Assembly (NCBI GenBank): GCA_032622095.1
Contig: CP136061.1
Location: 131,694,087-131,758,086 of the forward strand
DNA from: Siphonodentalium dalli
Lineage: Eukaryota; Mollusca; Scaphopoda; Gadilida; Siphonodentaliidae
Direction: 5' to 3'
DNA: 64,000 nt
The translations under genes were made by a program, and so were the position numbers. Below, piece by piece: positions 36,801 through 48,800 of this stretch. The stretch's first letter is position 1. Every line of letters begins with the position of its first letter. The notes under the pieces are model-generated. The model searched no databases, was not told the origin of the DNA, and worked only from the letters and a program-made list of their open reading frames with translations.

Positions 36801-39800
36801 CAATGGGGTGATAATACCAGTCGCACATGAAGAAACATGTGTATAATTGTGTAATGGTGTGAAAATAGTTAAAAAATGTTTAGTGTCTTACAATCAAGCC
36901 TGGAAAAGGTATATCTGACATTTACAGAATGAGGTCCCCAGAGGGTGAATTTAGCGACTATTCCACATGGTGGGCTAACGTCTGCAAATTCACTCTCTGG
37001 GAACCTCATTCTGCTTAGGCCCCAGCTGCTATGGCAGACCTAGGATCAGATTGAATTTCCCCAGCTGAAGTTAGTGATGCTCACCTCAATTATGCATTTT
37101 ATCTTCTACAAATTAGGGGATATAGAAACTTTCCAGAAGGGAAAAAGTAACTAAGAACAATGTTAATTTGAGACTGAGATACTTCCCAAAAGATGAGGCC
37201 TATTTCGCAAAATGAAGTCCCCAGAGGGTGAATTTGGTGATTCTAGCCTGCTGTGCAGGATAGTATCTCTAAATTCAACTTCTGGGGACCTCAATTCTAC
37301 AAATGAGGGAAATTCCCTCTATTAGTTCATTTTGCGCTCAATTTGTATTCCAAGTCACTTATGGAGTTGTGGGAAGATGGGGTGGATGCACAGTACTCAA
37401 AAGCCAACAAAATTATCTACCTTTTTATTACTCTCTAAGGTAGATTTGGATCAGAGTTCATAGACAAGTTCAGTACTTTTTTAATTTACATAATTGTTCA
37501 TGGATAAGATGATAATTGAGAATGTCAGTTCAATGTCATATCCTTCAACTGCTTAAATTGTGTAATATTTTTTCATCCAGAGGCTACAGATATTATCATT
37601 TTTACTGCTTAAATACCACACAAATAGATGCCCTGATAAACTACATTTCCATTGCATTTGGTAATCTTCAGAATTTTAATGTGAATTTTTTATTTAATAG
37701 AAAGAGAGGTGAAACTGATACTTTCTATATTTAAACTTACCTCCCTTTTGGAGTTCAGTTTGCATGAATTATTCATTGATAATAATTTCTTGACATATCT
37801 TTTGTGACCAAGTGTGTGCTATAACCTCAAGAAGCAAAAGTCATTTATTGTCTCATATTTAGGTTATGGAGGGTGAAGATTTATATCAGAAATGTGTTTT
37901 TGAGTATCTTCATCCATGGGATGGGATCCAGTATTGTATTATTTGGTGCAGATATATCCTGTAAATAGTGTATCTGTCATTTGCAGAATGAGGTCCCCAG
38001 AGGGGGGATTTAGTAATGCTATCATGCACAGTGGGCTACCGTAACCATATTCACCCTTTGAGGACCTCATTCTGCTTAGAGCCTCATCTTCTGTGAAGTT
38101 TCTATTGTCTCAAATTAACATTGTTTTTAGTTACTTTTTCCCTTCTGGGAAGTTTCTATATCCCCTTATTTGCTGAAGATAAAATGCATAATTGAGGTTA
38201 CTAATGGGTGAACATCACCAACTTCAACTATGGAACCTCAATCTGATCTTAGGGCTCCCTTTATAGCCTAAGCAGAATGAGGTTCACAGAGGGTGAATTT
38301 GGTGATGCTAGCCCACCATGCAGGATAGGGTCAATAAATTACCCTCTGGTGACATCATTGTGCAAATGACAGACACACTATTGGCAGGCTTGGGTGCAGA
38401 TATACCCTGTATTGCTCATGTATCGACATTCGCCATTTTATAACTTATACTGTTTTATCTGGGGAAATGTAACTCCTTTTTGGTGTCGACACTCGATCAA
38501 GTTACGGCAAATACATCTTTCCACTGTATATTAGATTTAATTAGGAATGTGATATGTGGTGACCGGGTGTCTCCCCGACAGTCCTGTACCAAATTAAAAA
38601 AGAGTTTCACGCTTGAACTAACAAAAGATGGAAAATGCAGACGGAAAATATTAGCTTGTTTGGGGGGGGGGGGGTCAGGAAAAAAATTACAGGATACAAG
38701 CTTGAAATTTTTATTTTTTGTTATTTTGGGACTCACTACCCCGGGAACACAAGTTTTTTCATGTCCAATTTTGGATACCCACCCCTTCAACACAAGTTTT
38801 TTCCAAGGGGACCCACCCCCAAAGATTGATGAAAAACGGTGAAAATAGCAGGATAAGGCAGACAAAGAGTGCAAAATATTTTAAATAACCATCCAGATGA
38901 AATGCCAATCTAGTAAGTGAAATGAAAAGCACCAGAAATCTCCAAATCACAAAACATGTCAGTAAGCATGTCAAATAAGGTCAAGCATCCATTCCCACAC
39001 CAAACATGTGTAAATGCATCAAAGAAGTGTTGAGAACAGTGTATTCTCTCATTTGGTGACTAACTAACCCCAACTAGATGACCAAATAGCTGCCCAGTCT
39101 GTTTTAATTATATAATTTTCCATCTGCAGTTTGTTCCCTTAATCAATAACTTGTCAACTACATAAAGACAGTGCATATTTAAAGGGCAGTTGGTGTTTGG
39201 AGGGGGAATGGAGGCAGTGGAGTGCATTACAAGCCACTGGAACAGAAACTGTAATCACGAAATAAAATATGAATGTACAATAATGCCCTAATTAATAGAC
39301 TCTTTAACCACAGAAGAATAATGGGTAACTTTTCAGGATTTAGTCGGAAATATGGCTTGTTGCCATTCATCGGAAAGCTCTCGGTGAGAGCTTTCCGATG
39401 AATGGCAACAAGCCATATTTCCGACTAAATCCTGAAAAGTTACCCATAATTATGATGTGATTAAGAAGTGGATTAATTAGAGCATTACTGTATATAATAT
39501 GGCATATCTATTATATATTTTGAAAGATCTGTGTGTAAGTTTGTAAGTTTGTGTGTTTGAAATCGATGGACTCGAAAACGACTAAGCCAATTTCAATGAA
39601 ATTTGGTATTTGGATGTGTTTTCGGCCTGAGACGAACATAGGCATATTTATTTGTCCGTGCGAGGTCAACTTTTCACGTGCGGAGGTCAAATCTGTTTTT
39701 ACGCCGTTTTGCGTTTTGCGCTAATATATTTCAGTTCGGTGCTCACAAATCGATACGATATAGCGCGAATAATAAATTGCCAGTCATATAATTTGCACGG

Positions 39801-42800
39801 TTAGAATCTGTGTGGCTTCATCTTTCCAACGATATATAATATGTATGTATCCGTTTTAGTTATCTGCCTCAATTATTAGGTACAAGTGGTACGATGCTTT
39901 TATCGGGATAAAATCAATGCGTAAATTCTATGACGTCGTCAGAGGTCATAAAGTTAGATTACGTTAACTCTCACCCTGCCGATGCATTTGACTGTGTCGC
40001 GTTAACTCATCACCGACCGAGGTATCCGCAAATGACATTGGGCTATATATCTCGGAAACGGGTGTAGCTATCGACTTGAAATTTGGTATGTGAATGTATC
40101 TTGCCCCGGATACGAATTTTATCGGGTCGCCGAGCACGTGCGACAACAGCTTCGCGCATGCGCAGACCAGATCTAGGAAACGGGTGGAGCAATCGACTTG
40201 AAATTTGGTTTTTGAATAGCCCGGACGAAGTCGGGTCACCTTCTAGTATTATATATAATGTAATCTGGGGGTTCGAAAATTAAGTGGGCCTTTAAAAGAA
40301 CACATATTAGGTAAATATTGAAACTTTTGTTCTCTCAGTTATTTCTATGATGTTTTATTATTATATTTGCAGATTGCCTAAACCAAATTTGGAGCCATTC
40401 AACCATATACAAGATGTTATTCCTGATGCCTTTATTATTGCCATTGTTATGTTTGCCTTATCTATCTCTATGGGGAAAATTCTTGCCAAAAAGCACGACT
40501 ATGAAATAAATCCAAACCAGGTAAATAACATAAATATGTACAAATTATAATACAACTTGTCAACTACAAATCAATGCTTAAACATGGTTCATCTCTTCCT
40601 AGAACAAGTTTTATATAGTTTCTGGGGTATAAAATATTAAATATGTATTGAAGACACCTGTCTGGAAACGCTTCTATCAAATAATGTTGATTTTATTTCG
40701 ATATTTTCTGATATAATACAAACAACCTTTTGGGACAATTTTACGGGCTATTTTTAAAACAGAAACTTCAAGCACATTTGGAGTGTAGGTAGAGGGAGAA
40801 CTCTATCTTATTAGCACTCTCCATCAAGGAAAATACCATTTAAACTCAGATATTTTGCAGGAATAAACAACTTTATATTGCATTTGTATACAAATAATTT
40901 ACACAATCTTCAGTTTTGTCTGTGTTTCATTCACACTGATTTCTAGACAGTGTATACCTTTTTCTGTGAATTTCAAAGAAAAAGATATTTGTAGTTTTGA
41001 AATCTGATTTTATAAATATTATGTTGTTGTTGTTGTAAATGTGGCCCGGAAGAGATACACCATCTTTAAAATACCACCAGCATTTCTAGAATCAGTGCTC
41101 AAAATATTACCAGAAAACTCATAGAAATCTGAACCATTCCTATAAAAAATGGATTATCCCATTCAATTATAAAATTATACATTGGAATGGTCTATTATTC
41201 ATCTGGAGGGATGTTCCGGAAATGACATATAATACATGTGCAGAAGGATTCCTATTCATTGGTGGGAAATGTTTTGATAACAAGTTCAACAAACAGCCCA
41301 TGGAGCTTATTATCTGTACATTTCCTAAGGAACTACTTGTCCAAGTCTGAGTTTAGTGATGCTATCCCGCATAGTGGGCTAGCACCACTAAACTCATCCT
41401 CTGGGGACCTCATTCTGCTTATGCTTCATCTTCTTTGGAAAGTTTCTTTAGCATCAAATTTCTATAGAAACTTCTTCACATAGATTCTATTTCTTTTTTA
41501 GTTTAGTTTCTCTATATCCCCAAATTGGCAGACGACACAATGCATAATCAAGGTTCCCAATGTGTGTACATCACAATATTCACAATTTGGGAACTTCAAT
41601 CGGAGTCTATGTCATCATTCTTCCTGACAAGTTTTTTATAGTTTCCGGGGTATAAAATATTAAATATGAATTGAAGACACCTGTTAGCATCACTAATTCA
41701 CCCTCTGGGGACCTCATTCTGTAAATGACATACACGCTAAACTCAGGCTTGTATTTATCTATGTAACTAGTAAAGAAAGGGCTAATGTCTGCAAATACAG
41801 TCACTGTCAGAACTTTGAATGACTGAAAATTCAGTGCTCAAAATATCAGCATAACTGTCTCGGCTAGATCATTAATCCACAACTGCTAGAAAATTCGGAT
41901 GGGACTGGGCTTAAAGGCCCACTTAATTTTCGAGTCGCCAATTATTTTTTTTATACTGACTTGATATACGGTTTTAATAACAATTTATGCCAGAAAATAT
42001 GATTAAAATACTATATAATTCATCACTATTTGAAACATATCTGTGTCTCAGAAGATGCCCACAGAGTAGAAGACTTCCCCCCCCCCCATTTGTCACCCAG
42101 AATGCAACAGAATTCAAACTTTTTCAATGGAAAGGGAAGAACTCTATCTTTAATATATAGAGTTATTCCCCCTGCATTGAAAATAATACTGATTTTTACT
42201 TCAATCTTGATGTCAAAACGCGTTGGCAACTCAACAAAAACAACATGTCCACAGTTTATTACACCGGATGAGTTGATAATACAATGTTTTGGTGCTTTCT
42301 CTTTCAAATGGAATATAATATGGCATATATTTTATTAAATGTAATCTGGGGGTTCAAAAATTAAGTGGGCCTTTAACTTCGAGGACCCCCACATGAAAAT
42401 TCTCAGTATGCATTCACACATGTTGTGCTAATCTAATGTCATGTTTTATATGAAACATGAATAATGTATATTGTTTTATTTAATGAAAATAATTTGTTTT
42501 GTGTTTTATTTTGTTGGAGTATATATTTAAAATAAGACACAAAGATAATCTTATATATTATAATATTGTTAAAAACAATGGAGCAGGTAGTATTAATTAA
42601 TAAGTTTGCAATGGAAATTAGCTGGAGAAATGCTATTTTTGTGGATGAAGTTTTGTCATCTTCATTCAGAGTTAACCTGACATCAATGTATTCTCGCCCG
42701 CTAAGTTCTAAAAATGGTGTGGGCCTATCTACAAGGACCATCCCATAATTATTTTGGGTGCAAAACATGGACTGGGCTTATCCTCAGGGATGCGTTTACT

Positions 42801-45800
42801 GATGGCTGGATACAGTAATGCGATGGCCACCCAGGAAATGTGTATAGTTTATCTGCACTATTGTTGCAAATCAGTGACATCTATGATGGGCTGAAGTTGC
42901 TGTGTGGGTGGGCCTGCATATATGGTGCCAGACATTTGTGGAATGAAGTCCCCAGAGGGTGAATTTAGTTACGCTACCCCCGTTGTTCAGGGCTAGCATC
43001 ACTAAATTAATCCTCTGGGGACCTCATTCTCCATGGCCTTATCTGCTATGGGAAACCTAGACTCAAATTTAAGTTCCCATGTGTATTGTGTCGTCTGCCA
43101 ATTTGGGGATATAGAGAGACTAAACTAAAGGAAACTAAACTAAAAAATGATAATTTGCTAACAAAGTTACTTTCCAGAGAAGATGAGGCCTCTGGGGACC
43201 TCATTCTGCTTGGGCCTTGTCTTCTGGGAAGTATCTATATTCTGAAATTAACATTGTTTTTAGTTAGTTTTTTTCCTTCTGTTCAGTTTCTATAACCCCT
43301 AATTTGCAGAACATAAATTGCATAATTGAGGTGACTAATGGGTGAACATCACCAACTTCAACTGGGGAACTTCAATCTGATCCTAGGTCTCCCATAGCAG
43401 TTGGGACCTAAGCAGAATGAGGTCCCAAGAGGTTGAATTTGGTGATGCTAGCCTGCTGTGCGGGGTAGCGTCACTAAATTCACCCTCAGGTGACCTCATT
43501 CTGCAAAGGTCTGGCACCATATTTTCAGATGTGGGTGTGGTTGAGAAATTGAGGTCGCCTCAGAACCATCTTAACCTTTTTGATACTAAATGGATTCTCC
43601 CACTCAGTTATAAAAGTATACATTGGATGGGTCTATATTCATCTGTAGGGATGATCTGGAAATAAAAGCAGACAACAGATAGCAGAAATTTCAGAAGGAA
43701 TCCTATTCATTGGAGGGAAATGTTCAGGTAATTAGTTCAACAAAAAGTCGATGGTTGAACTTCTTATCTGAACATTTCCAAAGGGAACTACTCATCAATT
43801 AGTATTTTAATAGTATTGAAAGGTTTCATGGTACTCAATCCCATCAGAGGGTCCCCATATCATCAAGATACAGCAACAACATTTCTTCAATATATGCTCC
43901 AGTTATCAGAATTGATTAATTGCAACAAAATAACTGTCAACTATGGTATCAAATTTCCCAAAATGTGTTATTTGGCCTTATTAGCACTTGAGTATTCACG
44001 AAATTTGGCCATATTACCACTTGTTTTTAGATTTATCCATCTTCATCTGCAATTTTTACTGAGAATGTCAGTTTGACAGGGTGTTTCTGGGCCACAAATA
44101 ATTGAAGATATCAAGAAATAACAAACTTCAAAAATCTATATCTGATCACTCTGAGCTTTGATGGGTGGGTTCCTCGACTCGAATAAAATATTTTTTACCC
44201 CCGAAGCCAAAGAAATAGTAATTTAGCAGCGTTTATTTGGAAAATTCATCTTTAATATAAATAGCTGTAATAAAAACCTACTGTTAGAGAATTTTGTTAA
44301 GTATGATGCATATATAATACTCAACAGGAATTTATGGAGTCATTGATTTTTGTTCACAGGAGCTGATTGCATATGGAGCTTGTAATATTTTCTCAAGTTT
44401 CTTTTCGTCTTATGTCTCTGCGGCTTCCTTGTCAAGGAGTTTGGTGCAAGAAGGCGTCGGTGGCAAAACCCAGGTTAGTTATACAAATGATATGTTGAGG
44501 CATAAAACGATCTGAATCTGATTGACTTCCTTCACAAATATAGAAAATGCACTGGTACACGATCTTTAATGCTGCACCAGCACAGCTCCTATCATGAACG
44601 GTTAACATATATCCACCAATAACTGTACTCCTATATATTTGGTTTCTCAGATCAATGAACAATTTTAGTATTTCTCTATTGACTAGTGTGTTATCTTCAA
44701 TTTGATTTGTCGATAGCTACACAAGATAAACCCATATTGTGTGGTTAACATTGAACTCCATGATATTTCTGGGAGCAACACAGTAATTTTTCCTTATCGC
44801 GTAGCTGCCTCAATTCCGGAATATCATATAGTCGCTTACATCACAAAGCGAATGCATACCCTATGATACACAGAAATATTTCCGTTCTTTCCATATTTCA
44901 ATTTGTATTCAGTTATTTATGGTGAAATGGTAAAAATATCAAATAGTACATGAATTTGAATTTATTTTATATTTAGTTCAAAATGAACAAATACTGAAAT
45001 ATTAGGTTTTCCTGTTCATTTCTATGGGGGAAAAGAAGGTATATGTTAATTTGAATCTACTGATAAAATCTTCACCCCATGTCTGTTCACGTAGTACGGG
45101 TTTTTACCTATCAGCCATATTCCACGGGCACGGGGTAACTAATAGTATACAATAATGCCCTCAGTGAGAGCTTTCTGATGAATGGCAACAAGCCATATTT
45201 CTGACTAAATCCTGAAAAATTACCCATAATTCTGCTGTGGTTAAGGAGTCGGTTATTTATGGCATTACTGTACCTGAACATTTCGAAGAATAATGGGGGT
45301 TATTCGGGATTGACTGTATCCGTCCATTTGTCTAGCCAATTACCGGGCATATATCTCAGCCTTGGGTTATCTTATTTGAATGAAATATGGTATGGAGGTT
45401 TACCATCATGATTGCTTTCAGAAGTGAGGAAAATGACTCTGTTTCCATTTTCCGTTCTGGAATTATCTTTTTTTGTTTATCTGGAAATCTGTGTTTTTCG
45501 TCCATCCTGCAGATATATTTATCAGATTGGAATGAAATTTGGTATTGAAGTTCATCATCATGACTGCTTTCAAAAGAGGGGAAAATGACATTGTTCGCAT
45601 TTTTCGTTCTGGAGTTATCCTTCTTTGTTTATCAGGAAATCTATTGTCGGTCCGTGCAGATGACTCAGCCACTGGTTATCGTCAGACATGTCAACCCTCC
45701 CGATTTCGGCGGGAGTCTCCCGATATTGGGCACCATTTCCCGGGCTCCCGATATCACGCACCCCCGTAAATCAAAATGAGAGTGCCTACGATTTTATGGC

Positions 45801-48800
45801 CTATCGCTGACACAAAGTGCAGGAAGTTATCTGCTTGTTATAATCTCCGATTGCAATTAGCCCTGAGTCAATTAAAAAGGTCTTCATTGTCAAAGCATGC
45901 CTATCATTCGACCACCGTAATTGCGGCGATGCATAGTAAACAAAGGCACCATTGTTTACTGGCCGTCGCTTCAACAGCGGATTACCAAATGACTGGCGAC
46001 TCAGGGATGCCAAAACAGATTACATACGGCTATATAATTCAGAGTGTCTGTGGAAAGTGGCAAAGTGTATGTGTTTATCATTTACTGTCGAATGTTTACA
46101 ACCACTTCAATAAGAGTTCAAAGAGAAAGGAAGAACTTAAACCGTTTCTAGAGTTCGCCGATGTGGAACCATTGAAAATTCTACAACACTCAAAAACATT
46201 TGTTTCGACCAAAGTTATAAAAAAAGTTGTCGACATCACAGTGGTTCCGTACGACGTCAGGGAGAATCAATTAGCCAATGATATTATCGCGATCGAAGTT
46301 TGTGGCACGTGACTAATAAAGAAGTTCCCCTTTAGCGAGAAAGTGTTACCGGATCTCAAACTCATCAATCCGAAACGAGAATTACGCGAGGAGATCGACA
46401 TTAAATCGGTTGTGCGCTTGGCAAAGCGGTTCAATTTAGATATAAACTTTGAGGATCTGTGCGATGAATGGAACGATTATGTCACTGCAGTGAATCTTCC
46501 AGTTTACAACGATGAATTAGACAGGTGTGGTGAATAATGGATGTTGATTACAGGACTGAAAACCCTAAGTGGACAATTACGGTTCCCAAATTTGAGGACT
46601 CTCATGGTATGTGTGTTGTGTATACCAAACAGCAATGCCGATAGCGAGACAGTGTTCTCGATTTGCAAAAAAGTGCACACATGCTTTTGTTCGGAATTGG
46701 ACAATGATACCATTTGCGCATTGCTATCATGCAAACTAAACACAGACAGTTCATGTTACGACTTTGTTGAAAGTTGTTCCAAACAATGAAATGTTGAAAG
46801 ATGCCAAATCCGCTACAATGTCATATAACAGGGAGCATTCTTACAAGAAGTAATTTGTTAATGTTAATATTGTTGATAATTATGTTGGAATAAAATTAAT
46901 AAATTTAAATAAGTTCTATTTCCTTTATTTTCATGTTATAATGGAGGGATAATGCGATGAAAAAAAATCTCCCTATTTCTCCCTATATCTCCCTATATTG
47001 GAAGACTGATCTCACTATTTCATAAAATACCAGGTTGACATGTCTGGTTATCGTATGCAATTTGGTTTGGAGGTTTTCCATCAGGATTGCTTTCAATTGA
47101 GTGCCAAACGATATTGTTTGCATTTTTCACGATATTGTCCATCCGGCTTGATTACTCAAATAGTTATGAACAGAATTTAATAATTTTTGGTATTCAAGTT
47201 GCTTGCCACAATATCAAAAATAAGTGGGCAAATCAGGTTTATCCCTATGTTTTGTCTGAATTACAGCTCTTCATTCGTCAATTTTTCACCATTTTTGTCT
47301 GTCCGGCTCTGCTGCTAAATGTTTTTTAAAATTATTTGAATGACTGAACTTACGGAGGAGAGGATTGCAGAGGTCCCACTCAACTGATGGTATCGGCAAT
47401 GCCCACATTTGAAACAGAAACAGAAACATGTTCCAATTATAAGCCTCATCTGACACAGAAAATGACACTTTTCGTCAATTGTTTACTGAGTTATGGCCTT
47501 TTTTTAACTTAGAATTTTGCCAATTTGACATTTCCAGATAATAACTTTAGTTTTGGTTGTTGAATTGGAATCAAATTTATAGTTTCAATGTCTTTCAGCC
47601 CAATATTTTAAATATTGATTCTGTCTGCTGATTTTTGACAGACTCATTGCCTTCTTAAACTTCTTAGCACTCTTACTGATATTAGGTTTACGTAGGATAA
47701 CTCTCATTTAGGTACTTTGTTCTTTCATCAAATTTATTTGACAATTTGGGTTTGCTCTGCCCATGTATAAATTTCACACCATAGGGTTATTCCTGCAGCT
47801 GTGGTTTAACCTCCTGTGTTTACATGCCAACATTCTGCTTAGGCCTCATCTTCTGGGAAGTATCTATAGTCTCAAATTAACATTGTTTTTAGTTACTTTT
47901 TCCCTTCTGGGAAGTTTCTATGTCCCATGATTTGCAGAAGATAAAATGCATAATCGAGGTGAGTAATGGGTGAACTGAGGAAATTCAATCTGATCCTAAC
48001 CTCCCATAGCAGTTGAGGCCTAAGCAGAATGAGGTTCTCAGATGGGGATTTTGGTGATGCTAGCCTGCCTTGCGGGATAGTGTCACTAAATTCACCCTCT
48101 GGGAACCTCGTTTTGCAAATGACAGACACACAATTTTCAGGATTGAATGATAAATATTCACTCTTCTTTCAGCTGGCTGGGTTACTATCATCAGCGCTCC
48201 TGCTTCTCGTGTTATTAGTGATTGGACCGCTATTTGAGTCGATGCCTAATGTGAGTATGAAGAAATCTTTGTGAAAGAATTGGGTTTTTTGGATATGTTA
48301 CGGATAAAGTGCAAGGGCTAAAAAGCATTTAAAACATTATTAACCCTTTCAGTGCCAAGTCCGATTTTTGTATCAACCCATATTTCCTTGATCATTTTTC
48401 AAATTTATTGATTATAATAATGTGATACATTGATGGAAAGAGGTCTAAGAGCAGTTTCATTCAATAAATGAAATAAAATATTATATAACTTCTCAGAAGG
48501 CACAATGAAGATATTCGGAGAATCAAATTTATTCCAGAGAACCCCCTGAATTAGGATGATAATTTGGTTGTTAGAACATTAGCGAGGTACATAGGCAATT
48601 GCCTTAAATTCACACAAACTGCTATATATGGTTACTACAAACCCAAAGTCCAAGTGTATGTGTACCCATTAATATATTCATCATACCACTCAATCTCGTT
48701 GATCTGTAGCTCATAGTTTCTCTACATATTTTATCGTCAATATGAGAATGATTTTATTTTTCAGTGTGGATTTGTAGCTATAATTATCATCAATATGAGT

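Noticed and set aside
38480-38874. Opposed frames of 120 and 125 codons with glycine-rich or proline-rich stretches
   Set aside because: The low-complexity part comes from a 13-G run and nearby C-rich repeats. There is no domain and no exon-like edges.
42439-42768. 109-codon minus-strand frame
   Set aside because: No family motif, and the C-terminal half is AT-rich Ile/Asn/Lys sequence. Not supported as a gene.
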